64,000 nt of DNA, taken from positions 1 through 64,000 of the forward strand of contig CALBGL010000080.1 in the NCBI GenBank assembly GCA_937892735.1, given 5' to 3'. Positions 7,971-16,700 of the stretch are shown here, in pieces (position 1 is the stretch's first letter; every line of letters begins with the position of its first letter). The translations under genes were made by a program, and so were the position numbers. The notes beneath the pieces are model-generated. The model was not told the DNA's origin. It searched no databases and was given only the letters and a program-made list of their open reading frames with translations. This stretch comes from an uncultured Clostridia bacterium (GTDB lineage Bacteria; Bacillota; Clostridia; Lachnospirales; Bianqueaceae).

Positions 7971-9056
7971 ATGTACACACAGGAGGACTATTATTGGATC
8001 TGGCTTTGTGAACAGCCAGGTGTTGGGCCGGCGAAGCGAGATGCTTTGCTGAAGATCTGCGGAAGTGTTGTTTCTGTTTATGAGGCAGGTATCGACCAAT
8101 ACGTGGCTGCCGGGCTGAAGGAGGAACAAGCCCGACAGTTGGAACAGTCAAAAGACCTGGAAGGGATGCGCAAACGCTGCCAGGAGTGGGCCAATCAGGG
8201 GATTTTTGTGATTACCAGAGCGCATACCTTATTTCCAGAGGGGCTGCGCAGCATCTGCCCGTCCGTGGGACGTCTCTTTGGGAGAGGCGATCCGGAGCTG
8301 CTTTCTACCTCATGTCTCTCGATTGTCGGTTCTAGAAAATGCAGCTCTTATGGCGCGGGCGCGGCCAGGTATCTGGGACAGCGTCTGTCCAAGGCCGGGT
8401 ATACGATTGTGAGCGGAATGGCCAGCGGGATCGATGCCTGTGCGCATCAAGGCGCGCTGGACGCCAGAGGCAAAACGATTGCGATTCTGGGATGTGGGAT
8501 TGATATCTGTTATCCGAAAGGGAATTTGCGTCTATATGAAAAGATTGCTCGCTGGGGTTTGATTCTTTCGGAGTATCCGCCGGGAACACCGCCTAAGGCC
8601 GGGCTATTTCCGATGAGAAATCGGATTATCGCGGCGTTGAGCCGAGCGGTTGTGATTGTGGAGGCGGCGGAGCGCAGCGGCGCGCTGATCACGGCAGATC
8701 AGGCGCTGGACGCCGGCAAGGAAGTGTTTGCGGTACCGGGGCAGATTTTCAGCGCCAACAGCAAGGGGACACATCGTCTTTTGCGTCAGGGAGCCATGCT
8801 GATCAGCGATTGGCAGGACATCCCGCTGGAATTAGGGGATTTGGCGCAGGAAGAGAAGGAAGAGAAAAAGACTTTTCAGGATGCGGATGTGCAGATGGTC
8901 TGGGAGCATATTTCCTGGACAGCGGAGAGTATGCAGGAGTTGTCTCGGAAGCTGCGGATTGAGGCGGATAAGTTTATGCAGTGCATCACGATGCTGGAGA
9001 TGACCGGCTATGTGGAGCGCAGACCGGACGGCAGTATCCTGCGAAAAAAGCAATAA
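7971..9056 (+). CDS. dprA: DNA-processing protein DprA
   Basis: A 361-residue DprA/Smf protein. During transformation DprA binds incoming single-stranded DNA and loads RecA. An N-terminal helix-hairpin-helix-like part (residues 1-75) is followed by the Rossmann-like DprA core, with SIVGSRKCSSYG, VSGMASGIDACAHQGAL and LSEYPPGTPP, and a C-terminal winged-helix segment. The ATG at 7971 is chosen because GGAGGT precedes it by 7 bases. topA follows after 18 bp, the order found in B. subtilis (smf-topA). Many non-transforming clostridia keep this gene, so presence alone does not prove competence. Confidence 0.96.
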   Translation: MYTQEDYYWIWLCEQPGVGPAKRDALLKICGSVVSVYEAGIDQYVAAGLKEEQARQLEQSKDLEGMRKRCQEWANQGIFVITRAHTLFPEGLRSICPSVGRLFGRGDPELLSTSCLSIVGSRKCSSYGAGAARYLGQRLSKAGYTIVSGMASGIDACAHQGALDARGKTIAILGCGIDICYPKGNLRLYEKIARWGLILSEYPPGTPPKAGLFPMRNRIIAALSRAVVIVEAAERSGALITADQALDAGKEVFAVPGQIFSANSKGTHRLLRQGAMLISDWQDIPLELGDLAQEEKEEKKTFQDADVQMVWEHISWTAESMQELSRKLRIEADKFMQCITMLEMTGYVERRPDGSILRKKQ

Positions 9057-9074
9057 GTAAGGAGTTTGGGAAAT

Positions 9075-11144
9075 ATGGCAAAGAATCTGGTCATTGTAGA
9101 GTCTCCTGCAAAGGCGAAGACAATCCAGAAATTTCTTGGTTCCAATTATGAAGTCATCGCTTCCAATGGGCACGTGCGGGATCTCCCGAAGAGCCAGTTG
9201 GGTGTAGATATTGAACATGGTTTTGAGCCAAAGTATATTACGATTCGAGGAAAGGGGGATCTGGTCAGCCGTCTTAAGAAGGAAGCACATAAGGTGGATC
9301 GTGTGTATCTGGCAACGGACCCGGATCGGGAAGGGGAAGCCATCAGTTGGCATTTGGCTCACGTGTTGAACTTGCCGGAACAGACGACTAAACGAATCAC
9401 ATTTAACGAAATCACAAAGGATGCTGTGCGGAAGTCGCTGAAACAGGCGAGGGGCATCGATCAGAATCTGGTAGATGCACAGCAGGCTAGGCGTGTATTA
9501 GATCGGATCGTGGGATATGAGATGAGTCCTGTTCTATGGAAAAAGGTTCGTAAAGGGCTCAGTGCCGGCCGTGTACAGTCTGCGGCACTGAAACTTTTAT
9601 GCGATCGGGAGAACGAAATTCAGGATTTTGTGCAGGAAGAGTTCTGGACCATTGAGGGCAAGTTCAGCAAGAAAAAAGCCAAGGGCGTTTTGCGGGCACG
9701 ATTGACCAAGATCGGAAAGGAGAAACCGCAGATTGGGAAGGAAGCGGAAGCGCGGGATCTGATGGAACGGATTCAGGCCGTAGGAGATTTCCTGGTAAAG
9801 GATATAAAACGGGGGAAGAGAAGCCGAAAGGCTCCTCTCCCATTTACCACCAGTACGCTGCAGCAGGAAGCTTCTAAACGTCTGGGATTTTCTCCGCAGA
9901 AGACAATGCAGATCGCGCAGCAGCTTTATGAGGGCGTGGATGTCGGAAGCGGCACGGTAGGCTTAATCACCTATCTGCGTACGGATTCTACGCGTATTGC
10001 GGAGGAAGCTCATGAGGCCGCTGTGCAGATGGTTGCGGAGCAATACGGACAGGAATATGTGGGACAGGTTAAGACCGCGTCTGGGGGGCGTCGGATTCAG
10101 GACGCCCATGAGGCGATTCGCCCAACCTATGTACAGTATACACCAGCTAAGATTCAGGAAAGTTTGTCTAGGGATCAGATGCGCCTGTACAAGCTGATTT
10201 ATGAGCGTTTTATTGCAAGCCGCATGTCTGCCGCCGTATATGATACACTGCAGATTGTGTTGGAGAAGGAAGGGTTTGAGTTTACTTCCTCGGGATCCAA
10301 GCTGGTATTCCCCGGTTTCCTTCAAGTCTATAAGGAGCAGGAGGAAGAACAGGAGAAGTTTGAGACCATTGAAGGACTCGAAGCAGGAGACGAAGTACAG
10401 CTGAAAACGATTGAACCGCAGCAGCATTTCACACAGCCGCCGCCCCGCTATACGGAAGCCGCTCTGGTGAAAGCACTGGAAGAGAACGGTGTCGGACGTC
10501 CCAGCACCTATGCCCCGACGATTGCGACTCTGATTGCGCGGGCTTATCTGGCGAAAGAGAAGAAAGTGCTGTATGTAACAGAACTCGGTATGATTGTGAA
10601 TCAAATGATCAGCCAATATTTTTCGGAGATCGTAGATATTCACTTTACTGCGGGTATGGAGGAGAAGCTGGATAAGGTAGAAGAAGGAGAGGTCAACTGG
10701 CGAGCCATCTTACAGGATTTTTATCAGGGGTTTGAGCCTCTGGTAGAAAAAGCGTCCAATGAACTCGAGAAAGTACAGATGGAAGACGAAGTGACGGATG
10801 TGATCTGCGAGAAGTGCGGCCGGAATATGGTGCTTAAGACAGGGCGGTATGGAAAGTTTTATGCTTGTCCCGGATTTCCGGAATGCAGAAATACAAAGCC
10901 ATATCAGGAACTTCTGGATGTGCCCTGCCCGCAGTGCGGAGCGCCGATTCAGGTATGTAAGTCCCGAAAGGGACGTGTCTTTTACGGATGTTCCCGACAT
11001 CCGGAATGCGATTTTGTATCTTGGGATAAACCTGTTGCCAAAAAATGTCCCAAGTGTGGATCTTACATGGTAGAGAAAAAGGGAAAAAACATGCGGTTCG
11101 TATGCTCATCGAAGGAATGCGGATACAGCGAACAGGCAGAATGA
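9075..11144 (+). CDS. topA: DNA topoisomerase I
   Basis: A 689-residue type IA topoisomerase that relaxes negative supercoils. It has the N-terminal Toprim domain (KNLVIVESPAKAKTI, later ATDPDREGEAISWHL), the active-site tyrosine in LITYLRTDSTR and AALVKALEENGVGRPSTYAP. It ends in three four-cysteine zinc ribbons, beginning CEKCG, CPQCG and CPKCG. The length is normal for Firmicutes. The ATG at 9075 has AAGGAG about 10 bases upstream. It sits between dprA and codY. In B. subtilis trmFO, xerC and clpYQ stand between topA and codY; here they are absent, so the cluster is shorter. Confidence 0.98.
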   Translation: MAKNLVIVESPAKAKTIQKFLGSNYEVIASNGHVRDLPKSQLGVDIEHGFEPKYITIRGKGDLVSRLKKEAHKVDRVYLATDPDREGEAISWHLAHVLNLPEQTTKRITFNEITKDAVRKSLKQARGIDQNLVDAQQARRVLDRIVGYEMSPVLWKKVRKGLSAGRVQSAALKLLCDRENEIQDFVQEEFWTIEGKFSKKKAKGVLRARLTKIGKEKPQIGKEAEARDLMERIQAVGDFLVKDIKRGKRSRKAPLPFTTSTLQQEASKRLGFSPQKTMQIAQQLYEGVDVGSGTVGLITYLRTDSTRIAEEAHEAAVQMVAEQYGQEYVGQVKTASGGRRIQDAHEAIRPTYVQYTPAKIQESLSRDQMRLYKLIYERFIASRMSAAVYDTLQIVLEKEGFEFTSSGSKLVFPGFLQVYKEQEEEQEKFETIEGLEAGDEVQLKTIEPQQHFTQPPPRYTEAALVKALEENGVGRPSTYAPTIATLIARAYLAKEKKVLYVTELGMIVNQMISQYFSEIVDIHFTAGMEEKLDKVEEGEVNWRAILQDFYQGFEPLVEKASNELEKVQMEDEVTDVICEKCGRNMVLKTGRYGKFYACPGFPECRNTKPYQELLDVPCPQCGAPIQVCKSRKGRVFYGCSRHPECDFVSWDKPVAKKCPKCGSYMVEKKGKNMRFVCSSKECGYSEQAE

Positions 11145-11160
11145 AAGGATAAGGGTTCGA

Positions 11161-11931
11161 ATGAACGAAGAATTGCTGAAAAAAGTACGGAGTGTTCATA
11201 GTCTAGTAAAGAAGGCGGGAATGGATCCGCTGATGTTTGAAGAAATCGCGGCTCTGTGCGGCGAGATGTTATCTTCTAGTGTGTTGATCCTCTCTAAAAA
11301 GGGAAAGGCGCTCGAGGTATATCGCTTCGAGGGCGATCCGGATGTGTTGGAATCCTATTGGGAGAAGGGGACGGGGGTATCTGACCGTCTAGCCGGCTCT
11401 TTAAACCGTATTGCGGATGTGACAGAGAACGCGGATCTGCGCTCCTTTGGTGTTGGGACGAAGGAAGAGATTGTGAAGAGCGTTCTGATGCCGTTGGATT
11501 CGGCGGGACAACGGATGGGAACATTGATTATCGGCCGTCAGGAGACGGAGTATACGCCTGACGAACTGATTTTGATCGAGTTCATTTCCATGGTGGTCGC
11601 AAGGGAATTGGCGCAGGCCATCTATCAGGAGAGCGAGCAGGAGAAGAAGAAGAGTGAGGCGATCCAGGCAGCGATTGCGACATTATCTTATTCTGAATTA
11701 GCGGCAATTCTTCATATTTTTCAGGAGTTACAGGGGGATGAAGGGCTTCTGGTTGCCAGTAAGATCGCGGATCGGGTGGGAATCACACGTTCTGTCATCG
11801 TAAATGCGCTGCGTAAGTTCGAGAGTGCAGGCGTTATCGAATCCAGATCTCTCGGTATGAAAGGAACGTATATTCGAATTTTGAATTCCGCGCTTCGCGA
11901 TGAGCTGCAAAGATATGGAACAGGAATCTGA
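11161..11931 (+). CDS. codY: GTP- and branched-chain amino acid-sensing repressor CodY
   Basis: A 256-residue CodY: an N-terminal GAF domain (residues 1-150) that binds isoleucine and related amino acids in family members, and a C-terminal winged helix (ASKIADRVGITRSVIVNALRKFESAGVIESRSLGMKGTYI). CodY represses amino acid uptake and biosynthesis genes when GTP and branched-chain amino acids are plentiful. The gene is 16 bp behind topA and seems to lack its own promoter, so it would be transcribed from the dprA promoter, which has candidate CodY boxes just upstream. That predicts negative feedback. The identity is clear. Confidence 0.97.
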   Translation: MNEELLKKVRSVHSLVKKAGMDPLMFEEIAALCGEMLSSSVLILSKKGKALEVYRFEGDPDVLESYWEKGTGVSDRLAGSLNRIADVTENADLRSFGVGTKEEIVKSVLMPLDSAGQRMGTLIIGRQETEYTPDELILIEFISMVVARELAQAIYQESEQEKKKSEAIQAAIATLSYSELAAILHIFQELQGDEGLLVASKIADRVGITRSVIVNALRKFESAGVIESRSLGMKGTYIRILNSALRDELQRYGTGI

Positions 11932-11969
11932 TCTTCGAAGAAAGATATACAGACAAGGCTCCGTGAGGA

Positions 11970-12704
11970 GTGAAACAAGAGAATTTTCTGCCGGAAGAAC
12001 AGCAGGAATATTGGGTTTTATATTGGCGGGAAAGAAAGACAGAACAGAGAAATCAACTGGCTTGGTGGAATGTACGTCTGGTCTACAAATGCGTCTATTT
12101 GTTTCAAAATCATATGCCGTGGCAGATGGAAGAAGAGGATTTGTTTCAATGCGGCATGATGGGATTGTTGGAAGCTGTGGAAAGGTATGATCCTCATTTG
12201 AATCCGTATTTTTCTACTTATGCAGTTCTTAAGATTTATAGCCAGATGCAAAAAGGCATGGTGCAGAGTTCAGGACTTTCCCGGAAATTGTTTCATAAGA
12301 TGGTCCGATATGAGAAGTGTCAGGAAGGGTTGTGTCATAAACTGAACCGGATGCCGACCCATCAGGAAATCGCTGCGGAACTGGGCCTTTCATGGCATAA
12401 ATATCAGGTTTTTCATCAACATTTGGCGTTCTGCCACATTGCCTTGTATGGGTTGCAGTGTCCGACGAACTCGTCGGATATAGAGTATCTTGTGCCATGG
12501 GAAGAGATGGGGCTGTGTTGTCTTCTGCGAAGCTTCTTGGCCCGGATGCCCAAGGAGCAGCGTGATATGATTCAGGCCTATTATTATGAAGAAAAGTCTT
12601 TACGAAGGATCAGTCAAGAACGAGAAAGCAGCCGATGGAAGACGGAGAAATGTCTGGGAGAGGCACTTGACTGGCTGAAAAATAATTTTTCAATTGACAC
12701 TTGA
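11970..12704 (+). CDS. Divergent SigD/FliA-like sigma factor
   Basis: A 244-residue protein with recognisable sigma-70 regions. Region 2 is seen in [21 protein letters not shown] and [12 protein letters not shown], which parallel the DLMSLGMLGLYDALEKFDP and TYASFRIRG segments of SigD. Region 3 resembles [15 protein letters not shown]. Region 4 ([25 protein letters not shown]) is weak, and its helix-turn-helix has drifted. The GTG at 11970 has a purine-rich GTGAGGA almost touching it, so the start is uncertain. It lies between codY and rpsB, exactly where B. subtilis has the fla/che operon ending in sigD, but no flagellar gene is present. It may be a repurposed or decaying flagellar sigma factor. 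Confidence 0.7.
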   Translation: MKQENFLPEEQQEYWVLYWRERKTEQRNQLAWWNVRLVYKCVYLFQNHMPWQMEEEDLFQCGMMGLLEAVERYDPHLNPYFSTYAVLKIYSQMQKGMVQSSGLSRKLFHKMVRYEKCQEGLCHKLNRMPTHQEIAAELGLSWHKYQVFHQHLAFCHIALYGLQCPTNSSDIEYLVPWEEMGLCCLLRSFLARMPKEQRDMIQAYYYEEKSLRRISQERESSRWKTEKCLGEALDWLKNNFSIDT

Positions 12705-12729
12705 TTTTTTGGAAAAAATCAAGTATACT
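12700..12729 (+). promoter_or_regulatory. rpsB promoter overlapping a perfect palindrome
   Basis: TTGATT (12701-12706), a 17-bp spacer and TATACT (12724-12729) make a good sigma-A type promoter. The -35 and spacer coincide with a perfect 24-bp inverted repeat (12700-12723, arms of 11 with a GG centre) that also overlaps the stop codon of the sigma-like gene. The dyad could be an operator or a weak terminator for the upstream gene. Confidence 0.65.
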
Positions 12730-12735
12730 AAAGAA

Positions 12736-12850
12736 CAGCCCGCGAATGGGTAAATCCACACTTTCCAGTCATAATGTCTCGGTGCCCGAAAGGGTGGGAT
12801 GTGAAAACGGCTGGATAAGGAGGAAAAACAAAATTATCGGAGGGAAAGAC
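12736..12850 (+). other. Structured 5' leader of rpsB
   Basis: About 115 nt separate the predicted transcription start from the rpsB ATG. The stretch contains a small helix capped by a GAAA loop (CCCGAAAGGG near 12787) and complementary CAGCC and GGCTG segments that could close a larger stem. S2 autoregulates through its leader in some bacteria; whether this leader does so is only a suggestion. Confidence 0.3.
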
Positions 12851-13606
12851 ATGAGGGTTATTTCTATGAAACAGCTTCTGGAAGCTGGCGTGCATTTTGG
12901 ACATCAGACCAGAAGGTGGAACCCCAAGATGGCTCCTTATATCTTTACGGAGCGTAATGGCATTTATATTATCGACCTGCAGAAGACAAACCGTAAGGTG
13001 GATGAGGCGTATGCGGCCGTAAAGGCTGTTGCGGCAGAAGGCGGCAAGATTCTGTTTGTAGGGACCAAGAAGCAGGCACAGGAGGCTGTAAAGAGCGAGG
13101 CCGAGCGTTGCGGTATGTTCTATGTGAATAACCGTTGGCTGGGTGGTATGCTGACAAATTTCAAGACGATTCGCAGCCGTATTGATCGTATGATCGAGCT
13201 GGAGACTATGGAAGCGGATGGTACTTTTGATGTACTGCCTAAGAAGGAAGTGCTGAATCTGAAGGCGGAGCTGGATAAGCTGCAGAAAAACCTGAACGGA
13301 ATTCGGGATATGAAGGAAGCGCCGGACATGATTTTCGTTGTGGATCCGCGTAAGGAGCATATCGCAATTCAGGAAGCGCATATTCTGGATATTCCTCTGG
13401 TAGGTATTGTAGATACGAACTGTGATCCGGATGAGATTGATTATGTGATTCCGGGTAACGACGATGCAATCCGTGCGGTAAAGCTGATCGCTGCGACGAT
13501 GGCAGATGCCGTGATTGAGGCGAATCAGGGCGAGCAGATGAGCGCTGCCGAGGAAGAGGCTGAAGCGGAGAGCGAAGTCGAGGCACAGGAAGAGGAAGAA
13601 GAGTAA
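12851..13606 (+). CDS. rpsB: 30S ribosomal protein S2
   Basis: A 251-residue S2 protein of the small ribosomal subunit, with the N-terminal signature [20 protein letters not shown], later [15 protein letters not shown] and [13 protein letters not shown], and a Glu-rich acidic tail. The ATG at 12851 is taken because GGAGGGAAAGAC precedes it; the open frame runs further upstream into the leader, but those codons lack family similarity. tsf follows after 31 bp, as in nearly all bacteria. Transcription comes from the promoter at 12701-12729 inside the palindrome. Confidence 0.98.
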   Translation: MRVISMKQLLEAGVHFGHQTRRWNPKMAPYIFTERNGIYIIDLQKTNRKVDEAYAAVKAVAAEGGKILFVGTKKQAQEAVKSEAERCGMFYVNNRWLGGMLTNFKTIRSRIDRMIELETMEADGTFDVLPKKEVLNLKAELDKLQKNLNGIRDMKEAPDMIFVVDPRKEHIAIQEAHILDIPLVGIVDTNCDPDEIDYVIPGNDDAIRAVKLIAATMADAVIEANQGEQMSAAEEEAEAESEVEAQEEEEE

Positions 13607-13637
13607 TCATATATCCTACACATTCGGAGGGAAGAGC

Positions 13638-14555
13638 ATGAATATTACAGCAGCTATGGTAAAGGAACTGCGTGAGATTTCCGGCGCAGGCATGATGGAT
13701 TGCAAGAAGGCTCTTACGGCAAGCGACGGCGACATGGATGCCGCTATTGAGTACCTTCGTAAGGCTGGTATTGCTACGGCGGCTAAGAAGGCTGGTCGTA
13801 TTGCCGCTGAGGGTCTGGTGGCTGTCGCAGTATCTGAGGATCAGAAGACCGGTGCAATCGTAGAGGTCAATTCGGAGACAGATTTTGTCGCGAAGAATGC
13901 AATTTTCCAGGAGTTTGTCTCGGATGTAGCGCATCAGGCGTTGGACACGAAGGCAACGGATATGGATGGTTTTATGGCGGAAGCCTGGGAGAAGGATCCC
14001 AGCATCACCGTAAAGGATGCGCTGGTAGCGAAGGTAGCTGTGATCAGTGAGAACCTGCAGATTCGTCGTTTTGAGCAGGTAAAGAGCAATAGCTATGTGG
14101 GTGCTTATGTGCATGGCGGCGGTCGGATCGCTGTTCTGGTTAATATGAACAGCGAGATCGTGAATGATACCGTGAAAGAAGCGGCTAAGAACGTGGCAAT
14201 GCAGGTAGCTGCGCTGAATCCTCGTTATAATACGCGTGACGATGTGCCTCAGGAATTCCTGGAGCATGAGAGAGCTATTCTGATGGAGCAGGCATCCAAG
14301 GAAGGCAAGCCCGAGGCCATTCTGAAGAAGATGGTAGAAGGTCGTCTGAATAAGGAGCTGAAGGAGTATTGTCTGCAGGATCAGGTTTATTTCCGTGATG
14401 ATGAGCTGACCGTAGGTAAGTATTTGAAGCAGGTCTCCAAGGAAGTGGGCTGCGAGGTTACCGTAACAGGGTATGTTCGTTACGAGACCGGCGAAGGTAT
14501 CGAGAAGAAACAGGAAGACTTCGCGGCAGAAGTAGCCAAGCAGATGGGACAGTAA
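13638..14555 (+). CDS. tsf: Elongation factor Ts
   Basis: A 305-residue EF-Ts, the nucleotide exchange factor that recycles EF-Tu. The N-terminal UBA-like module (VKELREISGAGMMDCKKAL) is complete, followed by the core segment IVEVNSETDFVAKN that contacts EF-Tu and two further subdomains. A strong GGAGGGAAG lies ahead of the ATG. A long terminator directly follows, so the rpsB-tsf unit ends here instead of running on into pyrH as in most relatives. Confidence 0.98.
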   Translation: MNITAAMVKELREISGAGMMDCKKALTASDGDMDAAIEYLRKAGIATAAKKAGRIAAEGLVAVAVSEDQKTGAIVEVNSETDFVAKNAIFQEFVSDVAHQALDTKATDMDGFMAEAWEKDPSITVKDALVAKVAVISENLQIRRFEQVKSNSYVGAYVHGGGRIAVLVNMNSEIVNDTVKEAAKNVAMQVAALNPRYNTRDDVPQEFLEHERAILMEQASKEGKPEAILKKMVEGRLNKELKEYCLQDQVYFRDDELTVGKYLKQVSKEVGCEVTVTGYVRYETGEGIEKKQEDFAAEVAKQMGQ

Positions 14556-14577
14556 TTTGTTCGTATGTAAATATAAG

Positions 14578-14628
14578 AAAGCTCTATGTGAGTGGGATGA
14601 TATCATGGCCACTCGCATAGAGCTTTTT
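14578..14628 (+). terminator. Terminator of rpsB-tsf
   Basis: An 18-bp stem (14578-14595 with 14609-14626, one G-U pair) runs into a T-run. It separates rpsB-tsf from the accessory genes that follow. Confidence 0.85.
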
Positions 14629-14708
14629 GTCGTATTGCCCCGGGTATCTCATCGCATTTGGGAAAAAAGGTGTAAAATTTACAGCGAGTGATGAGAAAAT
14701 AGTTTCTC

Positions 14709-16418
14709 TTACGAATAGTGGAGCAGCGCGCGATATCGATTGAAGCACGCCAGGATTTCCTGCTTTCTGGGACGCGCCATAGGGCTGACATGAGAAGGAT
14801 TTTCACACAGCGCTTCTAATGTTTTTTGTTCCATAAGCTGATCGAGTTCCTGGGCGATTTGACGCAGGGTTTTCTGACCATTTAGAAGGTGTTTCTGCGC
14901 GTAAAGGACACAATATCCCAGTGCGGTTACTTGTTCAGCATCCGCGATCTGTTCGACATATCGCAGATCGATAGTTTCCCGCTGGATCATCACGCCGTCA
15001 CTTCCTAATGTTTTCATCTTGATGCGGCCCAGGTCACGAAACTCACTGGAAGCTTTAGGCTTTCGGTTAAAATTGGGTTTGGGGGCCAGCGATACAGACT
15101 CATTTTGAACCGGAAAGGCAGAGGCCTCTTTTTTGGCATAGGCAGTAATATCCCGAGGAATATAGCGATCCATCTGGATGATGCTGTCGGCAACGTGAAA
15201 GTAGGAACCGGAACTGCCAGCCACTACAATGGTGGAGACGCCATATGTCTCATAGAGCTCTCGAATTCGATCGATAAACGGGGTAATGGGTTCCATATCC
15301 CGGTGAATGACACGCTGCATCAGCTCATCACGAATCATAAAATTCGTCGCGCTGGTATCTTCGTCGATGAGAAGCAGGGAGGCATCGGCTTCTAGGCTCT
15401 CTACCACATTGGCTGCCTGCGAAGTGCTGCCGCTGGCATCTTCGGTCACGAAAGCGTGGGTATCTTTACCATTCGGCAAATCGTTGATAAACATGGAGAT
15501 GTCCGTTTTGTAGATGCTGCGTCCATCTTCGGCACGGATTTTCATCGCTGTATGATCGGTGATGACATATTCCCGGCCGTCTCCAGCGATATGAGAATAG
15601 ACTCCCATCTCCAAGGCCGAGAGCAGGGTGGATTTACCATGATATCCACCACCGACAATCAGGGTGATCCCCTTTCGAATTCCCATGCCGCTGATTTGAC
15701 CTTTATGAGGCAGATCCAGAGTGACTCGCATAGATTCGGGGGACACAAAGGGAATCCCCTGCTTCATAGGGAGAGAGGATATCCCAGATTCTCGGGGCAG
15801 GATACTCCCATCAGCAACAAAAGCACAGAGGCCGAGCCTTGGCAGCTGCTCGCGAATATATTGCTGATCCTCTGCCAAATCGGCAATGGACTGCAATCTT
15901 TGTGCATCCAGATTTCGATAGTATAAAGAATGCTCGACGCATTGGGGCAGAAAATCGAAGAGGATTTTCATGAGTTCGCGGGCATTGATGGTACGTCCAT
16001 TGGCCGGAAATCCCACCTCAAAACGCAGTAAAAGATCGCCTGTGGTAGGATTCATCTGACAGGCGGTTCGCTCCAGAATTTCCTGGCCGCATGAGCTGAC
16101 CCGGAGGATTCCGCTTTTGCCGGAACCCTTTGCTTGGAAAGAAAAACGGAGGGCCTGCCGTCCAAATTGTCTTGTCAGTTCATCCTGCAGGGCGATCCGC
16201 TGACAGGGGGATGCATAGAGGGGACGAGGAAAGCCGGCGACGGTTCCCTTCACATGAATGCTCAATTTGGAAGGGGATGCAAAAGGGTCCCCCTGAACAT
16301 GGTCAATCGAGAGTATATACTGGGGAAATTGATAGGTCCCTCGTGTATCCTTATAGGCCGGGTATCCCCGATGATCGATTTTTTCTAGTAGATTTCTCAG
16401 ATCTGCAGCCATCTGCAT
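14709..16418 (-). CDS. Predicted ATPase of the ABC class
   Basis: A 569-residue soluble protein of the family known as predicted ATPase of the ABC class (PF09818-like). It has a long N-terminal domain, then IVGGGYHGKSTLLSALEMGV (Walker A), SGSTSQAANVVESLEADA (signature-like), LLIDEDTSATNFMIRD (Walker B) and VVAGSSGSYFHVADSIIQMD. No membrane segment is seen. The biochemical role of the family is unknown to me. The ATG is preceded by AAGGAGG. It is read opposite to rpsB-tsf and pyrH and stands alone, between the tsf terminator and the repeat element at 16.5 kb. The family is fairly sure; the function is open. Confidence 0.88.
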   Translation of the reverse strand: MQMAADLRNLLEKIDHRGYPAYKDTRGTYQFPQYILSIDHVQGDPFASPSKLSIHVKGTVAGFPRPLYASPCQRIALQDELTRQFGRQALRFSFQAKGSGKSGILRVSSCGQEILERTACQMNPTTGDLLLRFEVGFPANGRTINARELMKILFDFLPQCVEHSLYYRNLDAQRLQSIADLAEDQQYIREQLPRLGLCAFVADGSILPRESGISSLPMKQGIPFVSPESMRVTLDLPHKGQISGMGIRKGITLIVGGGYHGKSTLLSALEMGVYSHIAGDGREYVITDHTAMKIRAEDGRSIYKTDISMFINDLPNGKDTHAFVTEDASGSTSQAANVVESLEADASLLLIDEDTSATNFMIRDELMQRVIHRDMEPITPFIDRIRELYETYGVSTIVVAGSSGSYFHVADSIIQMDRYIPRDITAYAKKEASAFPVQNESVSLAPKPNFNRKPKASSEFRDLGRIKMKTLGSDGVMIQRETIDLRYVEQIADAEQVTALGYCVLYAQKHLLNGQKTLRQIAQELDQLMEQKTLEALCENPSHVSPMARPRKQEILACFNRYRALLHYS

Positions 16419-16497
16419 ATCACATTGCCTCCTTATTTTGTGTTTTTATTACATCATATCCGAACTGCGGATTCTGTCAAGATTTTTTTTGAAATTC

Positions 16498-16514
16498 CTG
16501 TGATTTTATCACAG
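16498..16514. promoter_or_regulatory. CRP/FNR-like dyad
   Basis: CTGTGATTTTATCACAG: perfect 7-bp arms around TTT. The arms look like CRP/FNR half-sites (TGTGA/TCACA), although the usual centre is 6 bases and here it is 5. It overlaps the -35 region of the promoter at 16512-16540. No regulator of this type lies in the window. Confidence 0.4.
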
Positions 16515-16540
16515 ACAAAGCGTTCGGAGTGTGGTACAAT
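16512..16540 (+). promoter_or_regulatory. Promoter-like site upstream of the CoA-disulfide reductase
   Basis: CAGACA (4 of 6) with 17 bp to TACAAT, which is preceded by an extended -10 TGG. The -10 is part of the first 68-bp repeat; the second repeat copy carries the same extended -10 at 16639-16644. The reductase start codon is 286 bp downstream. Confidence 0.45.
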
Positions 16541-16596
16541 AGGCGTGGCATGACAGCCATCTGTACGGGAAGTGACTGAGCCACGCCTCGAGTTTG
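16529..16596 (+). repeat. 68-bp repeat element, copy 1
   Basis: The first of two direct copies (the other is 16633-16700, two differences in 68). The unit holds an extended -10-like TGGTACAAT, an 8-bp inverted pair GGCGTGGC/GCCACGCC around 30 nt with a small inner ACAG/CTGT pair, and ends in CGAGTTTG. It looks like a mobile or dispersed intergenic repeat more than a gene. Confidence 0.8.
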
Positions 16597-16617
16597 ACGC
16601 CCTTTGGCGGCAAACTC
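16590..16617. other. Hairpin between the repeat copies
   Basis: Arms GAGTTTG (16590-16596) and CAAACTC (16611-16617) enclose a CGCC/GGCG inner stem with a 4-nt loop. The left arm is the end of repeat copy 1. There is no T-run, so it is not an ordinary terminator. Confidence 0.6.
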
Positions 16618-16632
16618 CGAAAGGCGTCTAAG

Positions 16633-16700
16633 GTGTGGTACAATAGGCGTGGCATGACAGCCATCTGTACGGGAAGCGACTGGGCCACGCCTCGAGTTTG
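16633..16700 (+). repeat. 68-bp repeat element, copy 2
   Basis: The second copy, 104 bp after the first. It keeps the extended -10 and the GGCGTGGC/GCCACGCC arms; its two changes fall in the loop. The remaining sequence to the reductase start (16701-16825) contains only an AAGGAGAGG ribosome binding site and short A+T-rich stretches. Confidence 0.8.

Noticed and set aside
11900..12190. Alternative reading frame starting inside codY
   Set aside because: It has no family similarity and ends early; the sigma-like frame beginning at 11970 explains the region.
12700..12723. CodY box in the rpsB promoter palindrome
   Set aside because: The best register has five mismatches to the 15-base consensus and the dyad has an even centre, so it does not fit.
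13239..14618. Open frame of 459 codons antisense to rpsB and tsf
   Set aside because: Low-complexity composition rich in His, Leu and Ser, no motif, and it spans two conserved genes and a terminator.
16529..16700. CRISPR array
   Set aside because: Only two copies of a 68-bp unit, much longer than CRISPR repeats, with no cas genes in the window.
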